Source: Desarmillaria ectypa
Taxonomy: Eukaryota > Basidiomycota > Agaricomycetes > Agaricales > Physalacriaceae
Reading direction: 5' to 3'
Assembly: GCA_030407005.1 (NCBI GenBank)
Contig: JAUDYN010000008.1
Span: 1,612,001 to 1,676,000, forward strand
Length of the DNA: 64,000 nt
Under the pieces are notes generated by a model. The model had not been told where the DNA came from. It saw only the letters and a list, made by a program, of their open reading frames with translations, and ran no database searches. This document shows positions 25,185-37,595 of the stretch, piece by piece. Numbering within the stretch: position 1 is the stretch's first letter; each line of letters opens with the position of its first letter. A program made the position numbers and the translations under genes.

Positions 25185-27339
25185 TTAGAAATTAGAGTCG
25201 ATCACATTAGACTTGACCTCAGCCACTCCAACGGCAGCTAAGCTCTTGTCTTTCTCAACAGATGCAGTGTCTGAAGCAACACATCCGGCCACATGAGAAA
25301 TAATTCCCAGTCTTCGCGCCTCCACCGGCGTGAATGTCCCAAAGTAATCGACCTCATCGATCTCTCCCAAGTTTCCTGGAGGAAAGATCGTGTTGACGAT
25401 ATAGAATAGGATAAATGAAATGCCAAAACCTTGTGAGAAACCGGATAAGACAACCATACTGGAGAAGCGACAGATTGTACCGTACTTACCGATAAAGAAT
25501 GAGCAATAATACATTTCGTACAAGGCTCTGGGACCACTTTCGTCCCCGCTCGCAACGTAACTCAGTCCACCAACCGTTGGAGCCCAACCCGCTATCCACA
25601 CGGGGATGGTCCTAATATTAAAACCCCACGTATAATAGTGTGAACCATGGAGATCATAAAGGTCGCTGCCCGTCTAAAGTTAGTGACATACTAACCGTAC
25701 CGATCCATATCAAGACAAATATACCTCAGCTTGATCCGCATCCTTCTGAGCATATAGTAGTCACAGCACACTTGTAATGAGTATCTTATAACTAGCAGAT
25801 TCGTGTTTTATTTAAGCGGACTCACTGATTCCCATCACTGGCGCAAGGAAAACTGAGAAGGAAGAGAGGACACTCAGAAACGTGTCGGCCCGGTTGATGA
25901 GCTGCCATGGTTGGCAAATCCATGCAGCAACGAAGGTAATAACAGCTCCTCGGCGGATGTTAATATAGCGAGGAAACAGGCCCGAGAGATCTACGCCTCC
26001 AGCCACAGCGTTACCACAAATGTTCTGAAACCCAGACTGATTGTCATTAAGTAACCAGTTAGAGGACGAATGGCTCTCGTCATCTTGTAAGGCTTACCGT
26101 CAAAGCAAAACCAAGTGAGAGGAAGAATATGCCAGCCCTTGCTTTGCTGCTTGCCTGTCCGGAGTCCATCATTCGCATAAGGAGATCGGGTGGGTTCCAG
26201 TAAATTTCGCCATAGATCTGCTGACACGCAGAGGTAACCGTAAGGCCAATAAAACTGACCAGAGTTGCAGTTATGAATATACTGGAATTCGAGCCTAAAA
26301 CGTAACCCCATCTCGACTTGCTGTATCGAGAGAAGTCCGAGCCGTTGGTCATACCTGCGGCCGTATTACCCACGCCGGAATTGATGCAGCTCATGATAAT
26401 CCATGAGACAGACCATCGGGAAGGACTAGTGGCCTGGGAAGAGTAGAATACTGGACCCACGCCTTTGGCTACTGACAAGGACCATATCACTAATTATTGG
26501 AATCAGCTCCCAGCCACCAGGCGACGAGGCCTTCGACTAATTACGCACGCATGCATATCATCCCAGTCGCACAGTATACACTGGTAATTTGGAAGGGCCT
26601 GCGAAATTTCTCCGGTGGCAGATACAAAAACGGCAAGGAACAGAGCCAGAAGACAAAGAACCCCACCATCTCAGACGCCGTGGCCGGAAAGTCAGCTGGT
26701 AGGTCTAGAGAGGCGAGTGAATAGGTGTTTGAGTGGATAAGAACATAATATAGCATACGATTCGGCAAGTTTGCAAACTTTGGTATAACCGCAGTAATGC
26801 AAACATTCACCAGCTTACCGCCGTTCCAACATTGAATGGCGTTCCAAATAAAGTTGAGCAACACTCGCTGCAAAAGCGGCAGATAACTCCCTCGCATGCC
26901 CCATGAGTACCTTTCCGCAGGTGTTGGCGTGAATATGATCTAAATCTAGAATGCCGTACCGATTTTGAATTGTGAATCCAATGTGCCAACGAAGGCCGCA
27001 CCAAGCAATGACGGTGGAGAAAAATCCAACGACGAAACAGGAAATTATAGTAACGCCCATTGATTGGCCGACTGAGAGTCCTGCCGTGAGATAAGTGTTG
27101 GGAGTTTGCCATGTTGAGACCTAGTCATAATAGTTGAACATCCATTGAAGAGAAAACCCAGAACGTACATTCAGAGAACACAGTGACCAGTAGCCATAGT
27201 ACTCCATAAGCCCCCATGTGCGCCGACTAGGAGGCATAGGCACCAAGTCCCGATTGCACCAAGCATCAGTCTTCTCATGCTTTTCTTCGTCGCCATGTAA
27301 TTTGACTGCTTCATTTAGTCGGCGGAGAAACCGCGACAT
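25185..27339 (-). CDS. NCS1-family nucleobase permease (Fur4/Dal4-like)
   Basis: Plasma-membrane proton symporter of the nucleobase:cation symporter-1 family; likely substrate uracil, allantoin or a related compound. The protein starts MSRFLRRLNEAVKL, followed by WCNRDLVPMPPSRRTW, which is the family's N-terminal signature. Other landmarks are NTYLTAGLSVGQS, WHIGFTIQNRYSWG, NRMLYYV, NICGNAVAGGVDLSGLFP, INIRRG and WQLINRADTFLSVLSSFSVFLAP, with about twelve membrane helices expected. The short exon MCCDYYMLRRMRIKL joins the last helices to SDLYDLHGSHYYTWG. About ten introns, all solvable in frame. The start at 27337-27339 was chosen because the family N-terminus begins there; the longer open frame upstream has no family similarity. 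Confidence 0.92.
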
Positions 27340-27809
27340 GCTGAGCACGTAGCAGATCTGAATTCGTGAGGTTCGTCGAAGTTCCCAGCTCCAATATGTA
27401 TTCCAGGACTGATACCAGGGAGTATCACGGTACTTGTTTTCAATTGTTATAATTGGCGAAGGACGGCCGGGGCCGGCAACCGAGCGATAGGACAAGATAA
27501 GAACGCGAGGGCCCACTTGTTTCCGATTTATAGCTCCAGTGGACCCAGTTCTTATCACAAATTCGAAGAAAATTGCAAGAGGCAGGCAGGAGCACAGCGG
27601 CACTTACCTATCATGGTGAGCAAGCTGTCTGACATATAGGGTAGAAATCTGAGGAACAGGAAGAAGTTTTCCCCGTGGATCTGAGTTCGTTTGAATCGAG
27701 ACGATAATAATTTCTCTCTGAGAAGTGGGTAATTCAATCACTCGGGACCAGACTTCATAATATAACTGAAGTAACACGTAGAAAGAAACATCGTCGGCAA
27801 AGCGAAACA
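27340..27809. other. Intergenic region upstream of the permease and downstream of BMS1
   Basis: Short open frames cross this stretch on the minus strand, but none matches a family and none joins by a sensible splice to either neighbour. Probably the permease promoter and the BMS1 3' flank. Confidence 0.45.
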
Positions 27810-30800
27810 CTATGTTTTGCGACGTTTCCTTGATCGACCCTCTTCCAGGTCTGCCTGTCTTTTAGATTTTTGACCGGCCACCCGCATGTGTTCCTTACGT
27901 TTTTCTTTCTCCTTTTCATTCTTCCTGGCCTCCTCTTTCTCAACCTTCTTCTGATGAGTAGCCTTCTTCTCAGTCTTCTTATCCTTTCTCCTCGCCACCT
28001 GGTCCTTCCGTAGAGCACGCATCTGCTGCAGCAGAGCCACTGCTTTTCGCTCCTCCGGCTCCATGACAACGGCCCGTTTCTGCAGATACGTCTGCTTCCG
28101 CTGGCTGCTCATTTTCTTGGGTTTTGAAGCATAAGGAAGTGACGCCTGCAATTTCTTCGGAACAAAAAGGGGATTGAATCGCCGGGCCGGTCTCTCGATC
28201 CTTCGATACTTGGAATTAGGGTTTAAAGGTGTCTGAAGGCTTTCGTCTCGACGTATCTGGCCCGTGAGGCGCATACCGGACCAATGTGCCTTATCCGACA
28301 GCAGTAACGATGTGACCGGGTTGTAATATTTCCTAGGCTGTATTGAATACCATGCTCGCAAGAACACAATGTCTAAAGCAAAAGTTCAGCAAAGTATTTT
28401 GATGACATCGATTTCTACGTACCGCTTTTGAGGATCTTGTCTTCAAATGTAGCTCGGAAAGCGCCCTCGGGTTTGGAAAGAGCCTTCTTTACTTGTCCTC
28501 GAATGCCAGAAACGGTCCTGATATTGGCACCCTCGAATTTGGCCACTTCGAGGGCGGAATTGAACATGTCTTTAATGAAGGCTGTGTTCTTGTAGATCTT
28601 GAATGAGACACCGGTCAGTTTGATCTTCTTGACGATCTTGACCGAACGGTCAATATCGAGAACGACGCCTGTGGCCGATACTCTGAACCCTGGTATTTCC
28701 CCGGCCAAGGAGTTGAATGCGCAGAAGCCCGTATTGGGCAGAGACACCGGACCGTAAAATGTCGCATAACAATGCATATGCTCTGGAGTATACTTGAGCA
28801 TACGCATTCGAATGGAATGATCGTCGAGAGAATATATGGGGATAGTTTGGAAGCGACGCCAACCAACGGAGAAAATGAGAGGATCGTTGGTCTTGAGGGT
28901 TTTGACGAACCATCGATGGCGTTTAAGCCTGACTTGAACGAATCCGAACCTCTCCTCAGCTGGAAGAACACCGCCGACAATGATGGGATACGAAGGATCG
29001 AAGTATTCGATCATCTCGCACGGTACACTTGCCAACTCGATGCGAACATAAGCACCAGGCCGATAACCCTCAACCAGTGCCCGCGACTCTGCGCTGACTC
29101 CTTCGAACTCCGCTTTATTGAGCTGGAGTTGCCTTGTCATCTCCTCCTTTTTCTCGTCGTAGAAGTCAAGTTTCGATGATTCCGGGTCGTCGTATTGTTC
29201 ATCAAATTTGCGCTTCAGAGCCTCCTTTTTTGCAGCAAGTGCGGCTGCACGCGAAGACTCCGCTTTCGAAGTAGATGGTTCATCATCTTCGTTCGGCCCG
29301 TCATCATCGAGTTCTCCGTGTGAATCTTCATACCCTTCATCTCCTTCGTCGTCTTCTTGACCTGCCTCGCCAGTGATGAACAATCCACGAATGGAGTCTA
29401 ATATGTTCTCCTCTTTCCAGCGATCTAGATCATCGGACTGAGCATTCCACTTGCTTTTGTCCATCTCTTCGTCTGTAGACGTAGGGTCCGGGTTGCTCAA
29501 CTTGAAGAAGTCGTCATCATCTTCGTCAACTTCTTCATGAGCCGGGGACGAAGAGCCATGAAGTATTTCTCGAGGAGTCAGTGAGCTAGAATAGATTAGC
29601 TTCGTCCAATCCTTCCGTCCCCCCCCCTTGGAGAGCGTTTCCTTGGCCCTGGTGAGAAAATTTTCCTTCCATTTTGGAAGGTCGTCTTCGTCTTCCTCAT
29701 CCATTCCGTCCCCATCGCTTGGAATGTCATGATCATCTGCTTCGTATTCAAGCCTGACCCGTTTTCCCGAAGTTCCCAAGCCTTCTTCTCCCTCTTCCCC
29801 TAGATCTGAATCGCTATCCGCATATTCAATGCCTCCTTGGTCTTTTTTGCTAGATGTAGGAAGGGCACGCGCAACCGTACGCATTGATATGCGCCCGGTA
29901 TTCCTAGGGTCTTGCGAGATGTCTTGCACTTCGTCGTCATCGCTAGCCATGCCGTTACCATCATTTTCCTCTTCCTCTTCTTCAAGGTCTTCTTCTTCAT
30001 AATCCTCAGTGCCTTCATCGTCGCCCTGATCAGCAGCAACATCCACCGCAAGATGCTTCGACGAAGACCCAAATAGACGAATCTGGCTTTGAGCAACAGC
30101 GTCTTCAAGAGTTGCGCCGGCATCTTGAAGGTCCATCACCATTTGCTCTCCCTCGCCCTGCAGAACTACGCATTTCATGAATTTACTTGACGAAAGATAA
30201 AATAGGAGCGAACTCACCATCGGTATTGCCTCGTGTAAAACTTCCAGGAACATTGATATAAACGGCATCCTTGTCATACATTACGCCTCCAACATCACTC
30301 ATAGGGGCGTGTACCAGAAGTTTCTTCTTTTCGCTGAGTTTCCGTCGTTTCTCGGAGTCAGCGTCTGGCATTGGGCATGGGTCACCCAGGATGGAGATGC
30401 TCTTTATGTCTAGATCACCAACGCCCGGTATATGCACCTTTGTGCCCATCCGTAGGTTGGTCCCACGCACGTACCCATACACTGTGACTGTCCGATCACA
30501 TTTCCCTTTCGACGTTCGCACTTGTTCACGAGGAGTAAGGTCTTCAATTCGGTCGGCGAGAAGGTAGGGGTGGGTGTTACGGAAGACTAAAGGACGGAAT
30601 TTCATGACGCTGATGAACCGAGAAAGATTGAGAATCTCGCTATCGGGATATCTACCGTTCAAGACACCGGACAGGTAGAACAGTTTTGCACCCTGGTATA
30701 TCTCTGTCCAGAACCGCTTTTTCAGCGCTTTCTTCGTGTCTTTCAGCGTGGCAGCTTTTTTGATAAGGTCAAGGTGTGTGAGTATGCCGATAACTTTGGG

Positions 30801-31410
30801 GAAACCATGCGATTGGAGTACATTCAAAAATTCGAAAGCTTCCTGTATATATTCTAAGCCATTGAAATGGAGCATTTATAAAACCGCACACCATTTCGAA
30901 ACCAAAGGAACCGTCAATCATGAGCAGAACAAGGTCGGCAATTTTGCCAACATCAATCATGCTATTGAGATCATTGTTGCACTCAATAAAAGTGAGCCTC
31001 TTTTTCTTCCCGCTAACGACGGTGATAGGTCCTTTGGCTTCGTTCAAAGTCTGTTTCGTATACCGACGAACGAGACTTTTCAACAGGGTAGTCTTGCCAA
31101 CTCCAGGCGGTCCTACGATGGCGACAATAATTGGAGGGGGTTCATCGTCTGGTGTCCGGTTTACAAGAGGAACATGTAGACGTGTTTGGTCGCGCTCAGC
31201 GTTTCGTCTCCCTTGACGGTCAGCTCGACGGCCCGATCTCGGGGCAAAAGCCTAAGAAAAGCATTCAGTCACGATTTCAAAATGAAGAGTAAGGACACGC
31301 ACTTTTTCATTGAAGCCATGCTGCTTCTCCTTTCCTTTTCCCTTGTCTTTTTTATCAGCCTTGGAGCCAGATTGCGCAGGCCTGTGAGGCTTGTGAGGAC
31401 GATCGTCCAT
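27810..31410 (-). CDS. BMS1: Bms1, GTPase of 40S ribosome biogenesis
   Basis: Nucleolar GTPase of the SSU processome; with Rcl1 it acts in early 18S rRNA processing. The N-terminus (MDDRPHKPHR, then basic KDKGKGKE) leads to the G domain with P-loop GPPGVGKTTLL (about 31100), ECNND in place of classic G3, and THLD (about 30790). The central part is very acidic with runs of D/E (about 29280-30010), as in all Bms1 proteins. The C-terminal AARP2/Tsr1-like domain has VRIELASVPCEMIEYFDP, VGWRRFQTIPIYS and FYGPVSLPNTGFCAFN. It ends in a long basic coiled tail (KEKEKRKEH, RSRKRRKT). Few introns. The ATG at 31408-31410 is the first in frame and lies just downstream of a telo-box. Confidence 0.96.
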
Positions 31411-31430
31411 ATGAAGTCAGAGAGAAAAAC

Positions 31431-31444
31431 TAGGGTTAGGGTTT
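31431..31444 (-). promoter_or_regulatory. Telo-box in the BMS1 promoter
   Basis: On the BMS1 coding strand this reads AAACCCTAACCCTA and ends 21 bases before the start codon. Telo-boxes of this type bind Tbf1/Myb-like telomere-repeat factors and occur in promoters of ribosome-related genes in several eukaryotes. Role here is inferred from position. Confidence 0.45.
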
Positions 31445-31466
31445 CACGGAAAGTCCAGGTCCATCC

Positions 31467-31496
31467 CACGTGGTTTCCGATTACACGATGCACGTG
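31467..31496. promoter_or_regulatory. Two CACGTG E-boxes between BMS1 and the Cep57-like gene
   Basis: CACGTG occurs at 31467-31472 and 31491-31496 in the 237-bp gap between two divergent genes. Such palindromes bind bHLH factors of the Cbf1/USF type. They are placed to act on both genes. Confidence 0.45.
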
Positions 31497-31647
31497 ACAG
31501 ACGCGTTGAGGTCGTTGATGCCCTGTTTTGGCATCCAAGGCTTTTTGATCTTGTTCTAACCAGGTCTGCCACGGCTTTACCCTCCTCAGTTCCCGCCTTG
31601 TCCTCTCTTGCGATACCAGGGAAAAGGCATATTCTCTGTTCCACAAC

Positions 31648-34600
31648 ATGAAAAAGCAATCAAGAGCGCAGGTTCTTGACCTCACTATCCGGGGTGACGA
31701 GCTCGAACACGACCGGATCCAACTAGAGCACAACCTACAGCGCACAGATCTTTCTCTCCAACTTTCGTCACAGGACGGCGAGTTCAATCACAACGATAGC
31801 ATCGAGTATCCCAGACACAGTTCCAATCCAGCGTCCTTGCCAGAATTCCGCTCTTATATCCACAGATCGGGGGATGACTTCGACAGCGACTTCAATCACG
31901 CTTGGTCATATCGCACTGGCGATGATGATGACGAGGAAGGGGTCAATCCATATGGTGGCGAGACCATGTCAACCGCAGCGCATCATGCCAGTGGCCTAAC
32001 TCTCAGTGCAGGTCTTGGGGCCAGAGGGCACCGGCGCGATGTCAGTCTGAGTGGTGCAGAATATGATCCTGAGCGACCACTGCGTGATATTATAGCGGGC
32101 GTTGATAGCAAGCTTAGTGTATTTGACATGGACCCATCGAGGTCCAGATATCCGGTACGTGGCAGCATAGGTGGATTATCCCTCGATCTGACGTCTGATC
32201 CAGCCACCTGGCGGAATCAGCTTTGACCCTATTGTTGTCGATGACACCGCCGAATTGGATCGTATTCTCGCTTCGGGTTATGTCCCCCCACCGTCTCTAA
32301 ATTCTCGTTCTGTTCGTCTACGTTCTCCTCAGTCAGCTTCCTCTTCCTCGTCAGATTCCGAAGGACAACAATCTCGTCCAAAAATATCTGATGCCCTTCG
32401 TCGTGTTTCCTTTTCTCCAAAACGACCGCGTGGCGCCCAGGATCACAACGTTGGTCGCCACGCACCATCTCCTCTTAGGTGTCAGTCAACCCTTCCCACC
32501 GTCGACAAAGATGTACCCACACCTAAATCACGCGCAACTAAACGCGTTCCCGATCCGTCTCATGCGTCACCGCATCAGCCTCAAGTTCTCCTTCATCCTC
32601 CTACTCCTACTTCGTCAGGCTCTAGATTCACTAAAATGGCCAACGTTATTACCAAAGAGCTTGATCATGAAATTGAACAGAGCCGCCGCCCTAATCAAAG
32701 TTCTACTGCCAACCGCACAACCCATCATGAAGCTGGCAATCAAACCAGAGATCAGTCTCGCTCTATGCAGCCTACACAACATCGAAGCTCCTTGATGCAA
32801 CCTGTACAGACGCTTACTTATGCCTCCAAGAGTAAGCTTCACCTTCCGGACTTGACGGGGTTGACTAGCGCTGTCGAATCTCCGATGAAGGGCGCTTACC
32901 AACATTATCCGTATCAAGCATCCAAGGACGCCAGGGAAAGTGATGGTGCGTTTCAATGCTGTCAGTACTCCTTTGACTGACATGTTCTAGCTCGTTTATT
33001 ATCTGCCATCAGCGCTGTTCAATCTAAACTTCGCGAGTTGGAAGACGAGAACGGAGTCTCTCGCCGTCGTGTTCGAGAGCTGGAACATGAACTGGAACTT
33101 TGCAAGATCGAGGTCACCAAGGAGCGCTCTATGTTGGTGCAAAGAGAAGAATTTCTCTCTCAACAACAACGCGAACTCGAGCTGGAAGGGGCTCGAAGAC
33201 GAAAAGGCAAAGGGAAGGCAAAGGCTAGAGATATCTCCTTCTCCAGAGAGGATACGTCTAGGTATCAGGAAGTGGTGGAAGAGAAAAAAGGTGAGATTAG
33301 GACGATAGACCATCCATGCATACTAACTCCCGTTTTTTTAATAGCTCTGGAAGCCCTTGTCACGAGCCTTCGCTCCCATCTTTCCCGACTAACAGCTGAG
33401 TTAGCGTCACATCAACAGCTATTGACTGAGCTCAGAGCCTTGCGTGACTCTGACCACCGAACCCTAAAGGAGAAAACGGCAGAGATTAATCAGTTGCGTG
33501 CCGAAGTTGAACGTCTCGCTGGAGAGGTGGAAGTATTACGAGGTGTCGTCGAAGAGGGTTTAAAAGAGCGCAGAGCTGCCAGGGAGGCCTCCGAGGCCAC
33601 GCGATCTCGCATCGTGATCGCTGAGCCCCCTATTGAACAACAAGACGAGCCAGTGGCTGAGGAACATGGTCGTGGAGAGGAAGTGATCGAAGAAGAAAGT
33701 TCGGCAGAAGAGGAAGACAACTTCGAGCCCGTCCCCACATCAAGGATAGACGGTGCACCTCCCGATAAGACTATGCGAACAGACCACGCAACTCTTGGAT
33801 CGACGAATCTGGGAGTTTCTGGAGGTTTCATCGAGGAGGACGAATTGGAGCAGATATCTGCTGATGTCGAAGAACGACGTTCTGAGCGCTCGGAATCATT
33901 TGCAGAACAGAATCACATGGTATCACGTTCTCCTTCACCCACCATCAGGCGAGCGTCTGTTCAAGTTGAAGATGTTCCGGAGCTCGATCGGCCTTCTCAA
34001 AATTCCCATTGGGCTGACGAAAGTCGTTCTTCTTCGCCTAGTCCATCATTACGTGCGCGTCGTCGTCGTACTCCCACTCCGTCCGTGGGACGTCCGGCAG
34101 CCCCCACACCTGCACACGCAACGGCGCACGCCCGTCGCCCGAATAAGGATGATGATGAGGTACCACAGACGCCGTTCCCTCAGATCCGTGGCGCCAGACT
34201 GGAGCGTTTGTTCTTCAGTGCTCCAGAGCACAATGCGAAAACTTGCAATGTATGTCATAGAAGAAGAGGGCATCACAAGGATTCAAGACCAAGACCAATG
34301 TCTCCGTCTTGGCTACCAAGCCGTTTCGCAAAGCAATTCCAAGTCAACGTACAGGAGGATCACGAAGACAACAGCGATGAAGATGAGGGCTTTGCTGAAG
34401 GTTCGGAGGATGCCGAAGACGGGAACCGACGTGCCATCCCGTCAAACAGTACAGCTCCGCGCGTCCCAACAGCGAAGAGAGTTCCTCCTCAAACTGTTCT
34501 CATGAAGGTAATCAGAGAGTTACAAGATGATTTTACCCATTACAAAAGGTCCGTGTTTTGTCCCTGAATTAGTTCAATAAGACCCATCCAATTCATGGCA

Positions 34601-34878
34601 GTGTCTACGTGGAACTTGCAGACCAATACAAGGATATGGACGCTGTGTCCGACGTACCTAAAAGGAACATGCTCGCCCAGCATCTTCGCGAGGTCGTTGA
34701 TATCCTAGAGCAGAAGGTTAATCAATCACATCTTTGTTTTGCGCAAAGTTAACGTTGTTTTCAGGGTGACCAAATCGCTTCTTTGACTGACCTTCTAACA
34801 TTCAAGGACAAAACAGTGGCTGATTCGGTCCTCAACAAAGGCGAAGCCCAAATGGTCAAGATAGGACATGAGGTGTAA
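31648..34878 (+). CDS. Cep57/Ppc89-like spindle-pole coiled-coil protein
   Basis: Probable spindle pole body/microtubule-organising protein carrying a Cep57 microtubule-binding domain, as in S. pombe Ppc89. The N-terminal third is Ser/Pro-rich and disordered. A long coiled coil spans about 33000-33600 (leucine heptads such as LRSHLSRLTAELASHQQLL). A conserved block near 34196-34270 reads RLERLFFSAPEH followed by CNVCHRRRGH. The C-terminal domain is the diagnostic part: RELQDDFTHYK, VYVELADQYKDMD, REVVDILEQKGDQIASL, LLTFKDK. About five introns. The first junction joins RYP to PPGGIS FDPIVVDDTAEL using the acceptor before CCACCTGG, which keeps frame. It is divergent from BMS1. Function is inferred from the C-terminal domain. 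Confidence 0.85.
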
Positions 34879-35109
34879 GCCAGCTGTAACGTGTTCTTAT
34901 TCTTATTATGAACTGTTCCTTTTCCATCTTGCGTTCGACTCGTTTATTTGTTGTCATTGATATTCCGCCGGTATGGTATATATAATACACAGCAATCATT
35001 TTACATTGGTCTCCCAGCTGCACAGTATCATACATATTTCTTGGATGCAATTGTACATAATTATGTGGAGTCGGAAGCTACTTGTACAAATCTGTTCAGT
35101 GTTCTTGCT

Positions 35110-35612
35110 TCATTCCAAATTAACCTTGTTCTGAAGACTCTTAGAGCTGAGGAGAAGCATCATTCGGAGTTCTATGCTCACCTTGTAAAAAGCGACATAA
35201 CCGGCGATAGATTTTGCCTCTTTGGAGGGATGAGGATAATACCTACGAACAAACTTGTAAGAACCCTGAAGAAAAGGAATTCTTGTTAATCCAAGCCTAG
35301 CTTACCACGCAATATCGCTGACTTCCTTTCCGTCGACGTTAGCGTTGTAATAGGAAGCAGTTCTGTCGCTTCAGGTAAGATAGTGACAAGAAGGTATGAG
35401 ATTTCGCATTTACCCCTTCCATGGGCACACGGTGCTTGAGTTCACAAGGTCATCAGGGCACTATATACGTGTATTGAACGTGAAACTAACCTGGTCTTTG
35501 AATCAGTGAACAAATCCGTTTTGACAGACGAAGGAGGGAAGTAGTGGTTGTTTTCAACGACAACGGTGTCATTCGACTCTGCAAGAACTATTCCGTTCAG
35601 AGTGACCTTCAT
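35110..35612 (-). CDS. DUF427-domain protein
   Basis: Small single-domain protein of the DUF427 family, with no established biochemical role known to me. Five exons join in frame. The N-terminus reads MKVTLNGIVLAES, then NNHYFPPSSV and FTDSKT, then the highly conserved STVCPWKG on a tiny exon, SYYNANVDGKEVSDIAW, and YYPHPSKEAKSIAGYVAFYK. The last exon adds only VNLE before the stop at 35110-35112. Length (just under 100 residues) is normal. The longer upstream open frame lacks family similarity, so the ATG at 35610-35612 was chosen. Its 3' end converges with that of the Cep57-like gene, 231 bp apart. Confidence 0.9.
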
Positions 35613-35930
35613 TTTTTGGATGAGAAGAAGAGTTGAAGAATGGTGGTAGTGGTAGCGGTAAGAAAGATGATGAGTAATGAATAAGCTCACCAGTGTCTGC
35701 CGCTGTATGACGTATACGTTTGAAGATCGGCCGTAAATGACGTATCCAGAATTCACCGATCCTCTAGCCGACTAGCAAATAATTCATACAAATCTATTCA
35801 TCATATTCCACTATAATATAATACACCGAGAGATTCTATCAGACCACATCCGTGGATCTACTCAAAGCAACCCACAGAAGGCAGATACGAGAATTTCAAA
35901 CGAGTAGAAAAGGTCGCATGATATCTTGGA
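35613..35930. other. Intergenic region between the DUF427 and DsbA-like genes
   Basis: Non-coding stretch of about 320 bases that is AT-rich in its middle (35770-35830). Presumably the DUF427 promoter and the 3' flank of the DsbA-like gene. No gene is seen. Confidence 0.45.
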
Positions 35931-36825
35931 CTACTTGCGCTGACCGCGAGCGATCTCATTAAAAATCCTGAAGAAAGAAGAAGCGGGTTGGGCACCAGTC
36001 AAGGCATATTTCTTGTTGACAAGAGTATACGGCCTGCAAGAAGAGCTTGGTCTAACCGCCTTGGAGTTAGTGGGAAAGGTGAAACTTACACGCCGGAGAT
36101 GCCATTCAGATGTGATCCTCGTATACTAGACAGTATTTCCGACTTCAGTTCATCGGAGGCAAGAAATTCCAAGACCTGCCGCAAGAATTCAAGCGTTAAC
36201 CAAATCGATACAATCTTGAATAACTGAAATTAACCTCAGACTTGGTCATCACCCCGGTAGCTGCAACTTCGGTTGCCAGAACGTCCTTGTTACCAATGTC
36301 ATCCGCCCGTTCGAGGTAAGCCAAAGAAAGTGCTTCCATAACTTTGACCTGGGCCTTTTCACCGCCAATCTTCCTCACCTTGGCAACTAGTCGATGGCTG
36401 TCAAGAGTATTGCTCACTTGGCCGTCGTAGCTGTACAAATAACGTCAGAGCGTAATCCCATTGCGACAAATAGTTGACTGACTTCAAAGTGATGCCCTCT
36501 GAAAGACCAAGTGCAATCATCTGCTCCTCGGCTGCTTTTATCCTTGATGCACCCAGTCGGCTAGCATACCAAGCTCGCTTGTTATATCCAGGAGATGGAG
36601 GAAGATTGGCATCAAGCATGAAGGGATGGAATTGAAATTGAAACTCGACCGGGAGACCGGACTCTTTGATCTGCTTTATCGCAGCTTTAACATGCTTAAA
36701 GCCGATACAACACCACGGACAGATAGTGTCTGCTCACGAAGTCTTATTCAGTGTTGCACCACCCTTCGAACTGACGATACGCACGTACCCGAAGTTATGT
36801 CCAGAGTGATGATCTGTACTGTCAT
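35931..36825 (-). CDS. DsbA-like thioredoxin-fold oxidoreductase (FrnE/HCCA isomerase-like)
   Basis: Thioredoxin-fold protein of the DsbA/2-hydroxychromene-2-carboxylate isomerase group; probably a cytosolic disulfide or glutathione-linked oxidoreductase. After the short first exon (MTVQIITLDITS) the second exon gives the active site DTICPWCCIGFKH, with the CxxC pair in CPWC. Next come FQFQFHPFMLDANLPP, an all-helical insertion (RIKAAEEQMIALG, VKVMEALSLAYLERADD), and the C-terminal GISGVPYTLVNKKYALTGAQP with the cis-Pro of the fold (GVPY). Ends at 35931 after ARGQRK. No signal peptide. The natural substrate cannot be told. Confidence 0.9.
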
Positions 36826-37595
36826 GGGAGATGAAGAGATGTGGGGATCTGCTGTCATTTGTCGTCCTTTTATATGGTACACATGTGTTTAGATTTGTTC
36901 TCCGAGAGCGGCTTTTATCGTTCGGACGGACGGAAGACCAAAATACAACACGTATGAGGCTCGAATTTAGTCACAGCGATTGCACTGCTTGCACTGCGAA
37001 ACTGGATCATATGGTGCATTGTATACAACTATCGTCGTTTCTTTTCATGATTTTCAAGCTGGAGTAAATAGTTTGAAGAGTTGCGGAGATGTCAAGAGTA
37101 AGGCCGGAACAAAAGCAATTGAGGCAATACCCGACTCGGACTCGGCCTAAGGAACCACACTCCCTGCACAGGAATCAAGATCTTGCTCCGACTCGGAATC
37201 CGATCTTTCGTAGAGACAATGATAGTGAAAATACATTTGCGCTATGTAAGTCAAGTGAAGATATAGGGACTTTCTGAGCGTGACAAGGAAAGAAGGTATT
37301 TTGAAGATGGTTGTGGTCCCCGAGTGTCGTATTCGAGGAATTTCCAGCTTGGGAGACTACGCCGTTATATTTAGAGGAGGGCCACATCCGTTGAGGGACT
37401 TGCGAACACGGCTAGACTTGAAGACCCCCGATTTCCAAAGTTGACTTAGTTAGAAGACGTTAAAACGGCTCAACGATCGCAGATAATCACGAGAACAGAC
37501 ATCGAAGGAAACAAATCAACGAAACAGCGGTCATATCCTTCGTCCTTTTCGTACGACTCATCAGAAAACCAACTAATACAGATGACAAAAATTTA
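36826..37595. other. Intergenic region of about 770 bp
   Basis: No gene recognised. The stretch 37120-37210 repeats the short word GACTCGG several times, which gives a small plus-strand open frame of about 60 codons that I take as chance. Contains the promoter of the DsbA-like gene and the 3' flank of the MTO1-like gene. Confidence 0.4.

Noticed and set aside
31431..31444. Two TTAGGG units resembling a telomere repeat
   Set aside because: Only two units, inside a gene-dense region and right before a start codon; treated as a promoter telo-box, not as telomere or an interstitial telomere.
33753..34505. 250-codon plus-strand frame
   Set aside because: It overlaps the Cep57-like coding exon in another frame and has Arg/Leu-rich composition typical of a shadow.
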